Below, one piece after another: positions 15,651 to 25,110 of a stretch of 64,000 nt of DNA. The DNA comes from Terrisporobacter petrolearius (GTDB lineage Bacteria; Bacillota; Clostridia; Peptostreptococcales; Peptostreptococcaceae): assembly GCF_032598785.1 (NCBI RefSeq), contig NZ_CP102984.1; one strand, 5' to 3'. The stretch's first letter is position 1. The number at the start of each line of letters is the position of its first letter. A program made the position numbers and the translations under genes. The notes under the pieces were generated by a model, which was not told the origin of the DNA, searched no databases, and saw only the letters and a list, made by a program, of their open reading frames with translations.

Positions 15651-15675
15651 AGTATTTTAAAAGTATGCCGGATAA
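15648..15675 (+). promoter_or_regulatory. Sigma-D (sigma-28) promoter of flagellin
   Basis: TAAA, 15 bases, then GCCGGATAA, close to the sigma-28 consensus TAAA-N15-GCCGATAA. It is the best copy of a motif that recurs before the chemoreceptors and cheA. Confidence 0.88.
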
Positions 15676-15688
15676 ATATAGTGTAAAC

Positions 15689-15706
15689 AATACTTGGCCA
15701 AGTATT
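15689..15706. repeat. 18-bp perfect palindrome in the flagellin leader
   Basis: AATACTTGGCCAAGTATT reads the same on both strands. It lies just downstream of the sigma-D -10, near or inside the start of the flagellin mRNA. It may form a 5' stabilising hairpin or serve as a DNA operator. Confidence 0.8.
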
Positions 15707-15721
15707 TGTATAAAAAAATAA

Positions 15722-15749
15722 GACAAGGATGTCGTAAAAACTAGGGAGA
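15722..15749 (+). promoter_or_regulatory. CsrA-binding hairpin and second site at the flagellin SD
   Basis: GACAAGGATGTC folds as a 4-bp stem displaying AGGA in the loop and matches the in vitro selected CsrA consensus ACARGGAUGU. A second GGA lies in the Shine-Dalgarno AGGGAG ten bases downstream of the hairpin. Two sites, one over the ribosome-binding site, are how B. subtilis CsrA represses flagellin translation. Here this is inferred from sequence. Confidence 0.85.
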
Positions 15750-15757
15750 GTATAAAA

Positions 15758-16549
15758 ATGAGAATAAACACTAATTTAAATGCTATGATATCAACAAATC
15801 AAATGGCAAAAAACACTGCTTTAGCAGGAAATTCTATGGAAAAATTATCTACAGGTTTAAGAATAACTAAAGCTGGAGATGATGCTGCAGGACTAGCTAT
15901 ATCAGAAAAAATGAGATCTCAAATAAGAGGTATGGAACAAGCTGATAGAAACGTACAAGATGGTGTGTCTATGGTACAAACTGCAGAAGGTGCATTAGAA
16001 GAAGCAGGAAATATAGTTCAAAGAATGAGAGAGTTAGGGGTACAAGCTGGTAACTCAACATTAGAAAAAGCTGATAGAGATAAAATATCAGTAGAATTAG
16101 GTCAATTAAAAGAAGAAATAGGTAAAATAGGTTCAGATACTAAGTTTAACAATACTGAAGTATTTACAGATACTACAGTAACAATACAAGCTGGAGCAAA
16201 TACTGAAACAAGAACGTTTGCAGTAGGAACATTAAATACTAACGTAACTTCAGATGTATCTACAACAGCAGCAGCAGCAACAGTAGTTGATGAAGCAACT
16301 AAAGACTTAGCAAAAATAAATGAATCAAGAGCTAAATTAGGAGCAGTACAAAATAGATTAGAGTATACTTCTTCAAATTTAACAACATCAACAGAAAACT
16401 TATCTGCAGCAGAATCAAGAATAAGAGATGTAGATGTAGCTAAAGAAATGGTTAAGTTATCTAAGTTCAACATATTAACTCAAGCTTCTCAAGCTATGGT
16501 AGCTCAAGCTAAGCAACAACCAGAACAAGTAACTCAATTATTAAGATAA
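15758..16549 (+). CDS. fliC: Flagellin
   Basis: A 263-residue flagellin. The N-terminal D0/D1 helices (MRINTNLNAMISTNQMAKN, KLSTGLRITKAGDDAAGLAISEKMR, AEGALEEAGNIVQRMRELGVQA) and the C-terminal ones (KINESRAKLGAVQNRLEYT, AESRIRDVDVAKEMVKLSKFNILTQASQAMVAQA) are complete. The exposed central part is only about 50 residues and rich in Thr, Ala and Val. Those Thr/Ser residues are plausible O-glycosylation sites given the adjacent cassette. Codon use looks more biased than in the neighbours, fitting high expression. Confidence 0.97.
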   Translation: MRINTNLNAMISTNQMAKNTALAGNSMEKLSTGLRITKAGDDAAGLAISEKMRSQIRGMEQADRNVQDGVSMVQTAEGALEEAGNIVQRMRELGVQAGNSTLEKADRDKISVELGQLKEEIGKIGSDTKFNNTEVFTDTTVTIQAGANTETRTFAVGTLNTNVTSDVSTTAAAATVVDEATKDLAKINESRAKLGAVQNRLEYTSSNLTTSTENLSAAESRIRDVDVAKEMVKLSKFNILTQASQAMVAQAKQQPEQVTQLLR

Positions 16550-16558
16550 TTAAATTTG

Positions 16559-16619
16559 AATTAACTTTAAAACTAAGAGGGTAAAGCATATGCTTTACTC
16601 TTTATTTTTAAAGTTAATT
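16559..16619 (+). terminator. Terminator with a second, outer inverted repeat
   Basis: The core stem GTAAAGCA/TGCTTTAC (with flanking AGAG/CTCT) is followed by TTTATTTTTA. Outside it a perfect 14-bp repeat, AATTAACTTTAAAA / TTTTAAAGTTAATT, can extend the structure. It should end most flagellin transcripts. Read-through into the glycan genes is possible because no other promoter was found before 16640. Confidence 0.8.
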
Positions 16620-16639
16620 AGCTTGAAAGGAAGAATAAT

Positions 16640-18874
16640 ATGTTACTAAGTATAGTATTGATGATAAAAAATGAAGAAAAATTTTTAGATAAAACATTAA
16701 ATGCATTAAATAAAATAAGAGAAAAAGTTGAAAGTGAATTAATAATACTTGATACAGGATCTATAGATAAAAGTGTGGAAATAGCTAAATTATACACTGA
16801 TAAAATTTATTTTGCATCGTGGAATGATAACTTTGGTGACATGAGGAATAAATCAATAAGTTATGCTAATGGTGAATGGGTACTTATTTTAGATGCAGAT
16901 GAAGAGCTTATAGAATGTGAAAAAATGATTGATTTTTTCAAAACATATTTACATGAAAAATATAACTCAGCAGCAATAGAGTTAAAAAATATAAACTCGG
17001 AAGATGGAAAATCTTATAGTAAATCAGCAAATCTAAGGCTATTTAAAAAAGAAGGTTTTAGGTATGAGGGTGCAATACACGAACAACCTATGTATAAAGA
17101 ACCTGTATATAATAACATAGCAGTATTTAATCATTATGGATATTTATATGTAGATGAAGAATTTAAACAAAAAAAACTTAAAAGAAATGAAAAAATTTTA
17201 TTAAAAGAATTAGAAGAAAATCCTAATGATCCATATATAAATTTTCAATTAGGTAAAAATTTTATGGCAATAAATAAAAAAGAAGAAGCATTGTCTTATA
17301 TGGAAAAATCTATGAGTTTATACAATGAGTGGGAAAATATACCACTATATGCTTATTCTAATTTAGCAAAATTTTATGTTGAATTAAAACAATTTGGTAA
17401 ATGTGAAAAAGTTTGCATGGAATATTTACAAAAAAAGGATGATAAAAATATTGATATATATTATTTCCTGTCAATTAGTCAAAGCTTTTTATACAAATAT
17501 GAAGAAAGTTTAAATAGCTATGAAAGATATATATATTTAGTAGATAATTATGACATATCAACACAAGCAAATAGTATATATGCTGATGGGATTACAGTTG
17601 GATTAAAAGAATATGCACAAAAAAATATACTTAAAAATTATTACTATTTAGAACAATATGAACAAGTGATTGAAAAATATAAAAATATAGATTTTGATGA
17701 AATGAAAGATATATATGATATTTTATTTGAAAGTTTATATAAGACAGATAAAATAAAGGAAATATTAAATATTTATAATAAGAAAATATCGTCAATGGTA
17801 GATACGAAATATATAGAATCTAGTTTAGAAAAAACAATATTAAAAGTTAAAGAAATAGACAAAATTAAAATATACCAAGTTATATCAAATATAGAAAATG
17901 ACTATGGTTTATTAAATAAAGTAAGGCTAGGAGAGAAATTTACAATAAAAGAATTAAATGAATTATTATCAAGTGGAAAACAAGCATACTATGGTGATGT
18001 TATTTATTATGCTCTTAATAATAACCTAGATATATTAGAATTACTACAAAATGTAAGTTATTTATATATGCAAAATTATTTTAATCATGTAATTTACAGT
18101 AATAGAGATTGTTTACTACAATTATATAACTGGATTTTAGATGAACCTAATACATTAAGTTTAAATAAACTTAATGTATATAGTTGTTTATTGAAGGTGT
18201 TACTAGAAGATGGAAGTTTTGATAATGAAAAGCATGAGAAATTATTTTATATGTATATAACCTATAGATATAATTTTATAAAAGAAATATATAATCCTAG
18301 TTTATCAGATGAGGAGCTTATAAGGTTATTACAAGATAAAGAAGATGAGTTTGTAATTAAAATTAATTTAGCACAAAAGCTAAAAGATAAAGAACCATTA
18401 AAATATATACAAGAAATAAGAAAGCTAATTTTAGATAATGAAAAGTATAAAAAAGGAATAGAAATTCTTATTGATAAGTTTAGCAAAAATATTAATGAAG
18501 GTGAAGAAATTAAAAAACTTAAGATACAGTATAAATTACTTATAGAAAATAGCATAAATTCAGGAGATATAAAGAATGCATTAATTATGATAAATGAATA
18601 TGAAAATATGTATTCAGAAGATATTGATATATTAAACATGAGATCTATATTATGTTTATTAAATAATAATTATAAAGAGGCAGAAAGATTATTAAAAAAA
18701 TCATTTATCTTAGATTTTACAAATATAAATACGATTTTTAATATAGCTTATTTGAAAGAAGTAAAACATGAAAACAAAGAAGCTATTATGTTTTACAATA
18801 AAATAATAGAGACTAGTGAAGATGAGAGTATGCTTTTAGAAGCTAATGAAAAAATTAAATCTTTAATAGGTTAA
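16640..18874 (+). CDS. GT2 glycosyltransferase with TPR repeats
   Basis: A 744-residue protein. Residues 1-190 form a family 2 GT-A domain: LSIVLMIKNEEKFLD, ELIILDTGSIDKS and the metal-binding D-x-D in VLILDADEEL near 84-86. From about 190 on it is helical with several TPR-like units (for example PNDPYINFQLGKNFMAINKKEEALSY). It lies directly after flagellin, the position held by the flagellin GT in C. difficile. It probably transfers the first sugar to flagellin Ser/Thr, with the TPRs holding the substrate; the acceptor is inferred from context. Confidence 0.85.
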   Translation: MLLSIVLMIKNEEKFLDKTLNALNKIREKVESELIILDTGSIDKSVEIAKLYTDKIYFASWNDNFGDMRNKSISYANGEWVLILDADEELIECEKMIDFFKTYLHEKYNSAAIELKNINSEDGKSYSKSANLRLFKKEGFRYEGAIHEQPMYKEPVYNNIAVFNHYGYLYVDEEFKQKKLKRNEKILLKELEENPNDPYINFQLGKNFMAINKKEEALSYMEKSMSLYNEWENIPLYAYSNLAKFYVELKQFGKCEKVCMEYLQKKDDKNIDIYYFLSISQSFLYKYEESLNSYERYIYLVDNYDISTQANSIYADGITVGLKEYAQKNILKNYYYLEQYEQVIEKYKNIDFDEMKDIYDILFESLYKTDKIKEILNIYNKKISSMVDTKYIESSLEKTILKVKEIDKIKIYQVISNIENDYGLLNKVRLGEKFTIKELNELLSSGKQAYYGDVIYYALNNNLDILELLQNVSYLYMQNYFNHVIYSNRDCLLQLYNWILDEPNTLSLNKLNVYSCLLKVLLEDGSFDNEKHEKLFYMYITYRYNFIKEIYNPSLSDEELIRLLQDKEDEFVIKINLAQKLKDKEPLKYIQEIRKLILDNEKYKKGIEILIDKFSKNINEGEEIKKLKIQYKLLIENSINSGDIKNALIMINEYENMYSEDIDILNMRSILCLLNNNYKEAERLLKKSFILDFTNINTIFNIAYLKEVKHENKEAIMFYNKIIETSEDESMLLEANEKIKSLIG

Positions 18875-18908
18875 AGTATATGCTTAAGAATGGGTAGGAG
18901 AAGTTTAA

Positions 18909-21900
18909 ATGTTAAAAGAAATACATACATATTTAAAGAAGAACAATATAGAAGATGCATTTAACTTAATGAGCAAGTGTGAAAATGAATATAAAAATAA
19001 TTCAACATACTGGACATTAAGAGCAGAGCTTTGCATACTTATATCAGAATATGATATAGCGTTGCTTTGTTGTGAAAAAGCAATAAATTTAAATAGTAAA
19101 AACACGTATGCCATATCCAGTGCTATAACGCTATCTAATTATTTACAAAATCAAGACTTGTATGATAAATACTGTGAAATGCTTTGTGAAGTTAAAGAAT
19201 CTCTTTCTGCAATGATGATAAATAATATATTGAATGATTTAGATTTATTGCAAAGTAGGGAGAATATAAATTATATACAAGATGTTTTATCAAATAAAAA
19301 AGAAAATTTATGTTATATAGTAGATGATATGGTAATGTCTAATAATGAATGCATTCATCTACTATATTTTAAAGAATGCTCCTTAGCAAATGAAGATGGT
19401 AGTATTATAGTACCTTTGAATAAAAATTATATAAAAGCTATTAATACTTTAATTGAATATGATATATCAAGTTTTTCTGTACTTATTAAATACTCAGGAG
19501 AATTGCACTTAATAAAAATAGAAGAAAAAACATTTGATGAAATAAAAAATGTTGATAGAGAGTCCACTATAGTATTTCATTATCTTAATGAAAGTGATTC
19601 AAATGTATATGCGCTATATAAAAATATACCTGAAAAAATCAAAGGTAAATTTAATACTTTATTGTTAAGAGGTAGTGATGACCTTAATATAAAAAATATG
19701 GCAATAGTACCTCTTATGGCTAAATATAGTGTATCAGGTCATGGATTATTCTTATCTTATCCTTGTCCTGAATTAATGCACAATATAGAAGTTGGTCATG
19801 GAGCAGTTCCTTTTAAATCTTGTGGAGTAATGGATAATATGCCTGGGTTTGCTTTTATGCCTGAACAATATAAAAATGTAGATACTTATTGTGTTAGTTC
19901 TCAATTAGACATGACTCTGTTTGCATCATTTACTCATGTCGCAAAGGACAAATTCTTCATATCGGGTATTCCAAGAACGGATTTTTTATTGAATAGTAAA
20001 GGAAGAAAAAATCTAGAAAAAATATTAAATATAAAACTTGATAATAAAAAAGTAATATTTAATATGCCTACATTTACAGTTCATGAAAATAGTGGAAGAG
20101 TTGATGGAGATAAAGATTTAAATAGCTTTATTAAAATTAAAGAATTTGATTATGATAAATTTGATGAGTTTTTAGGTGAAAACAATTATATTTGTATACT
20201 AAAAGTTCACCATGGAGAAGAAAAAACTTTATGCAAGAATAGATCCAACAGATTTAAAAATATATATACTGTTTCAAATGAAGATTTAGGGAAATTTAAT
20301 TTAGATTTATATGAAATATTGAATGCAGGAGATTTACTATTGACTGATTACTCTTCTATATATGGGGATTTCTTATTTATGAATAAACCTACAGTATTTA
20401 TAAATACAGATATAGATGAATTTTCTAAAAATAGAGGGCTTGCTTTAGAACCATATGATTTTTGGACTGCTGGGCCTAAAGTTCAATATCAAGAAGAATT
20501 GCTCAAAGAAATAAAAACTAGTTTAGATGATAAAAACTATTACTTAGAAAGAAGATGTGAATTAAGAAAAGTTTATCATAAATATTTAGATGGAAAAGCA
20601 AGTGAAAGAATTTGGAATTACTTAGATACAAAATTTTATAGTAAATATTTGAAAGCAAAAATACAAACTTTAATAGAGAATAATTGTATACCTGAAGCTA
20701 AGAAACTATTGGATATGTATATATATTATTATAAATATGACGTTAGCATATATTCAATGGCAGGAATAATTAGTTTAAATGATAACTTAAATCAAGCTTT
20801 GAAAAACTTTCAACGAGGATTAGAATTAGATAGTTCAAATGTAGACTTATTATATAATATGGGATATTTATATACACTTTTAGGAGATAAGAAACAAGCT
20901 ATAGACTATTATGAGAATTGTATATTAACTACGGATGATGAAAATCTAAAAAATGAAATTTATAAAGTAGTTAATTCTATGAGAAAAGAATTAAACCCTA
21001 ATACATCAACAATAATTATGCTAGATGAAGATAAAACTATATTAAAAGAACTAAGTAATCTTGGAAATAGCGTAGTAACAGTAGTTGAAAATGATGATAT
21101 TACATCTGAAAATATATATGAAAAAGATGGAATAAAGATTTATGAAGTCAACCCTATTAGAATTAAACAGACATTAAATTACTTAACAAAAACAAATGAA
21201 AATCCTATAGTACTGTATAGTGATATAAGAAAATCATCCATAGTACACAATGTTAAAGATGAAGCTAAAATATTATATTTTCCAAGCAAAAACTATTACG
21301 TAGATAAAAGTAACTATTCAAATCATGGTATAGATATGTTTGTTGAAAAAGAAGCTTGTAATAATGCAGACTTGATAATAGCTAGGGACATAAATATATA
21401 TAACTCAAAAAAGATAATAGAAGAAAGAGAAAATGTATATTTAACAGACGGTAGAATTGGTGAAATAGGTGCATTAGATTATATATTAAAGAATTATGAA
21501 AAAATTGATTTTGAGTCAATAAATTATAATATTAAGTATTGTTTGGAAAATATAGAGGACGAATATATAAGATCATTATATTTGATAGCATCAGAAAGTG
21601 GAAATATACAAAATTGCATAAAAATTATAAAAAATATATATAAAAAATATAATACTGAAGAGATATATCAGTTGTATATAACGTTACTAAGTAGAATAAA
21701 GGACTATATGAATTTAATATCTGTAGCTATACAAAGTGATTATTATGAAGATGTATATAAGTGTGAATTGCTTTATTTGAACTCTATAGAAGAGTATGAA
21801 TTGATTGAATTTGTAATTAATATGGTTATTAAAAATTATAAATTTGTAGAACAAATGTCTAATGACAATGCAGATTACAAATTAGCTTTTTATAATTTTG

Positions 21901-22169
21901 AATTAAATAGATATGTTGTAGCTTTTGATAAATATATTAAAATGTTAAAGGAAAATACTAAGTTATCTAAATCAGCTTTAGTTAATAGAAATATATCATA
22001 TTTGATGTATGCTAGTAATAATAAGGATTATAAAAAATATTACAGTGCTTATGAGGAGTCAATGAAGTGTTTAGAAGAAGACACTACATTTGATTTGAAT
22101 AATAGTGATATATTTGACAATATATTTGAGTGTTTAAAGGATTATATAACCAAAGACAAAAACATATAA
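18909..22169 (+). CDS. Multidomain TPR and CDP-glycerol glycerophosphotransferase-like protein
   Basis: A 1086-residue protein with four visible parts. Residues 1-90 are TPR-like. About 230-580 is a CDP-glycerol/polyol-phosphate transferase domain (VGHGAVPFK near 296, PRTDFLL, VHHGEE, LLTDYSSIYGDFLF near 480). About 590-690 is TPR (ALKNFQRGLELDSSNVDLLYNMGYLYTLLGDKKQAIDYY). About 695-1086 looks like a Rossmann domain followed by helices, unassigned. It may add polyol-phosphate or another phosphoryl-linked unit to the flagellin glycan. Teichoic-acid work is less likely in this context. Confidence 0.75.
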   Translation: MLKEIHTYLKKNNIEDAFNLMSKCENEYKNNSTYWTLRAELCILISEYDIALLCCEKAINLNSKNTYAISSAITLSNYLQNQDLYDKYCEMLCEVKESLSAMMINNILNDLDLLQSRENINYIQDVLSNKKENLCYIVDDMVMSNNECIHLLYFKECSLANEDGSIIVPLNKNYIKAINTLIEYDISSFSVLIKYSGELHLIKIEEKTFDEIKNVDRESTIVFHYLNESDSNVYALYKNIPEKIKGKFNTLLLRGSDDLNIKNMAIVPLMAKYSVSGHGLFLSYPCPELMHNIEVGHGAVPFKSCGVMDNMPGFAFMPEQYKNVDTYCVSSQLDMTLFASFTHVAKDKFFISGIPRTDFLLNSKGRKNLEKILNIKLDNKKVIFNMPTFTVHENSGRVDGDKDLNSFIKIKEFDYDKFDEFLGENNYICILKVHHGEEKTLCKNRSNRFKNIYTVSNEDLGKFNLDLYEILNAGDLLLTDYSSIYGDFLFMNKPTVFINTDIDEFSKNRGLALEPYDFWTAGPKVQYQEELLKEIKTSLDDKNYYLERRCELRKVYHKYLDGKASERIWNYLDTKFYSKYLKAKIQTLIENNCIPEAKKLLDMYIYYYKYDVSIYSMAGIISLNDNLNQALKNFQRGLELDSSNVDLLYNMGYLYTLLGDKKQAIDYYENCILTTDDENLKNEIYKVVNSMRKELNPNTSTIIMLDEDKTILKELSNLGNSVVTVVENDDITSENIYEKDGIKIYEVNPIRIKQTLNYLTKTNENPIVLYSDIRKSSIVHNVKDEAKILYFPSKNYYVDKSNYSNHGIDMFVEKEACNNADLIIARDINIYNSKKIIEERENVYLTDGRIGEIGALDYILKNYEKIDFESINYNIKYCLENIEDEYIRSLYLIASESGNIQNCIKIIKNIYKKYNTEEIYQLYITLLSRIKDYMNLISVAIQSDYYEDVYKCELLYLNSIEEYELIEFVINMVIKNYKFVEQMSNDNADYKLAFYNFELNRYVVAFDKYIKMLKENTKLSKSALVNRNISYLMYASNNKDYKKYYSAYEESMKCLEEDTTFDLNNSDIFDNIFECLKDYITKDKNI

Positions 22170-22186
22170 GCAAAGGAAGGCGTCTA

Positions 22187-23137
22187 ATGGAACAGGAAAT
22201 AAAGGTAAGTATTAATTGTATAACATATAATCATGAAACGTATATAGAAAAAGCTATACAAAGTTTTCTTATGCAAAAAACAAATTTTAAATATGAAATT
22301 TTAATACATGATGATGCATCAACAGATTCTACACAAAAAATTATAAAAAAATATGAGAAAGAATATCCTAATATAGTTAAACCGCTACTACAGAAAGAAA
22401 ATCAATGGTCAAAGGGAGTGACAAAGATAAACTACTCATTTAACCATACAAGATCTAATGGAAAATATATAGCCATATGCGAAGGCGATGATTATTGGTC
22501 AGACCCGTATAAATTACAAAAGCAAATAGATTATATGGAGTCTAATCCAAATTGTACTTTGTGTACTCACGCAGTAGCTAGAATAGATACCCAAAGTGAA
22601 AAGATTACAGATATAATTAGACCTAGTAATTCTAATTCCTATATAGATACAAGAGAGTTTATATTAGGGGGAGGGATGTTTATAGGAACTAATTCTATTG
22701 TATATCGTAAAGAAGCACTGGATAATCCTCCTAAATGGTATTTTGATGCTCCTGTAGGAGATTATCCTTTACAAATTTTTCTCGCAAGCAAAGGCGATGT
22801 TTACTACATAGATGATGTAATGTCTGTGTATAGAGTTAATGTACCTGGATCTTGGAGCAATAGAGTATATTTTTCACCCAAAAGAATAAATCATTTTAAA
22901 AAAATATCTAAAATGCTTGATGCAATAAACGAATATACAGATTATAAGTACAATAAAGAAATAGAAACTAGAAAAGAAAATAATTTAAAAGATGTGATAT
23001 TTTATGGGTGCAGCATACTTATGGAAAATGGAAGAATTGACAAGATGACAAGTGGTAAATTTAAGAAATTTTATAACATGCTAAGAGATGAAGAAAAAAT
23101 AGCACTATATGTGGCAGCTAAAGAAATTAAATTTTAA
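22187..23137 (+). CDS. GT2 family glycosyltransferase
   Basis: A 316-residue GT-A enzyme: VSINCITYNHETYIEKAIQSFLMQKT, EILIHDDASTDSTQKII, and the DxD-type CEGDDYWSDPYKLQKQIDYM. This is the common bacterial sugar-transfer GT2 type. The frame extends upstream into the previous gene, but AAGGAAGG seven to ten bases before the ATG at 22187 sets the start. Donor and acceptor are unknown; it probably extends the flagellin glycan. Confidence 0.85.
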   Translation: MEQEIKVSINCITYNHETYIEKAIQSFLMQKTNFKYEILIHDDASTDSTQKIIKKYEKEYPNIVKPLLQKENQWSKGVTKINYSFNHTRSNGKYIAICEGDDYWSDPYKLQKQIDYMESNPNCTLCTHAVARIDTQSEKITDIIRPSNSNSYIDTREFILGGGMFIGTNSIVYRKEALDNPPKWYFDAPVGDYPLQIFLASKGDVYYIDDVMSVYRVNVPGSWSNRVYFSPKRINHFKKISKMLDAINEYTDYKYNKEIETRKENNLKDVIFYGCSILMENGRIDKMTSGKFKKFYNMLRDEEKIALYVAAKEIKF

Positions 23138-23167
23138 ATACGAGGAAGGTAATGAAAAGGATGGAAT

Positions 23168-25099
23168 ATGAGAGAGAATAGAAAGTGTATACTTATTTTT
23201 TCTGGATATAATCAAAGAGCTGTAATATCTTTTTGTAGAGTGTGTCATCAGTATAATATACCATATAAGATGGTAAGTGCATTTAATGATACAATACAAC
23301 ATACCACATACAAAAGAAATATTGTATATAAAAGAAAAAATAGTTCTTTTGATTTAGAACTATTCAAAAATATAAGAGAGATAATTGATGATTACAATGA
23401 AATTGTTATATTACCTAGTTCTGAGTACATAAATAGATTTATATTAAAAAATAGAACTACATTAGAAAATATGGGTTTTGAGATACCACTAGTAGAACAA
23501 AACTTATATAATTTAATTTCTGATAAATATAGTTTTGGTGAATTATGTATTAAGAATGGAATTAATATCCCTAGAGAAATTAATAGTAAAGATGTAGAAC
23601 AATTTCCTATTGTCGTTAAACCTAAAAAGTATTTTTGTAGAAATAAAAAAATAATATCACCTATAATAATAAAAGATAAATCAGAGCTTGAAGAAGCTCT
23701 AAATAAAATAGATTTAGCCGATATATATATTCAAGAGTTTGTGCAAGGAGAATCATATTATTTATTATATTATTTCTCTCAAAATGCAAAAGTAGTATCT
23801 TTTTCTCAAAAGAATATACTTCAGCAAGATGGAGGTAAATCTATAATTGCAGCAAGAACATCAAAAATACACTTAGAAGATATAGGGAATAAGTTTATAA
23901 ATTTATTTGAGAATATATCATATAAAGGTTTAGTTATGGTAGAACTAAAAAAGTATAATAATAAATTTTATATGATAGAAGCTAATCCTAGGTTATGGGG
24001 ACCTTCACAATTATTTATAGATTCAAATGTGAATTTATTTGAATTGTTTATAAAAGAGTTAGGATTTAACGTGAATATAGATAAAAAAGATGTTAATTAT
24101 AATGCACTATATTTTTGGGAAGGTGGAATAAGCCAATTAGAAAAAGAAGATAGAAATTTAGTTTATTACGGTGAGTTCAAACAAGATGATAAAACTGAAT
24201 ATAGAAAATATGACATATATAATAGAACAGATACGAAAGAAATATATAATATGGAAATGAATAAGGAGAAAAAGGTGGATATAAAAGAATTAAGAAGTCT
24301 TTATGAAGATGGATCAAAGCACAGTGTATATCAAAATATACCCCAATTTGTATCTGAGAGAATTGGATATAAGGTACAGTTAGATGAAAACTGGAGAGGA
24401 GATGAAACAAGATTAAAGTACATAGAGAAGTTTTTAAAAAATATAAACTACAATTCAATAGGGGATATAGGGGCTAATACGGGTTATTTTTCACTATCTT
24501 TGGCAAATGAAATGAAGAATAAAAAAGTGATATCTTATGAAATAAATAAAAATCATGTAGACTTTATAAGTACGATTAAAGAAAATTTCGATTTAAAAAA
24601 TATACAAATTATTAATGAAGGTGTCAATTTAGAGAAAGTAGATGATTTAAAAGAATTAGATATATACATGTTGTTAAACGTAATACATCATGCAGGTGTA
24701 GATTTTGATGTAGATTTAGGTGTTAATAATATAAACTTTAAACAATATGCAAAACAATATTTGGAAAAATTGAGGAATAAATGTAGAGTATTAATTTTTC
24801 AAATGGGATATAACCATGGTGGAAATAAGTTAAATCCTATAGTAAGTCCAAATGAAATTAAAGAAATGTTTGATTATCATCTTCATTTAATTAGGGAAAC
24901 AGGATGGAACATTGTAGATGTAGCATATGCAGCTAACAATGATAAACAATATAAATCTTTATTGGAATATGGTATAAGTATTGATAAGCTTAATACTTAC
25001 GACCTAAAATTACTAGATAAATATATAGAAAAATATGATATATGTAATAATAGTGAGTTTTATAAAAGACCAATATTTATATTATGTAAAAACATCTAG
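23168..25099 (+). CDS. ATP-grasp ligase fused to a SAM-dependent methyltransferase
   Basis: A 643-residue two-domain protein. The N-terminal half (about 1-310) is a carboxylate-amine ligase of the ATP-grasp fold: PIVVKPKKYF, YIQEFVQGESYYLLYYF, and the metal/ATP motif MIEANPRLWGPSQL. The C-terminal half (about 385-640) is a Rossmann methyltransferase with motif I IGDIGANTGYFSLSLA near 432, then an LNVIHHAG segment. Ligation of a carboxylic acid to an amino sugar followed by methylation would suit the DegT/RmlA/RmlB neighbours. Frame continuity between the halves is clear. Confidence 0.75.
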   Translation: MRENRKCILIFSGYNQRAVISFCRVCHQYNIPYKMVSAFNDTIQHTTYKRNIVYKRKNSSFDLELFKNIREIIDDYNEIVILPSSEYINRFILKNRTTLENMGFEIPLVEQNLYNLISDKYSFGELCIKNGINIPREINSKDVEQFPIVVKPKKYFCRNKKIISPIIIKDKSELEEALNKIDLADIYIQEFVQGESYYLLYYFSQNAKVVSFSQKNILQQDGGKSIIAARTSKIHLEDIGNKFINLFENISYKGLVMVELKKYNNKFYMIEANPRLWGPSQLFIDSNVNLFELFIKELGFNVNIDKKDVNYNALYFWEGGISQLEKEDRNLVYYGEFKQDDKTEYRKYDIYNRTDTKEIYNMEMNKEKKVDIKELRSLYEDGSKHSVYQNIPQFVSERIGYKVQLDENWRGDETRLKYIEKFLKNINYNSIGDIGANTGYFSLSLANEMKNKKVISYEINKNHVDFISTIKENFDLKNIQIINEGVNLEKVDDLKELDIYMLLNVIHHAGVDFDVDLGVNNINFKQYAKQYLEKLRNKCRVLIFQMGYNHGGNKLNPIVSPNEIKEMFDYHLHLIRETGWNIVDVAYAANNDKQYKSLLEYGISIDKLNTYDLKLLDKYIEKYDICNNSEFYKRPIFILCKNI

Positions 25100-25110
25100 G
25101 AGAGAGATAT

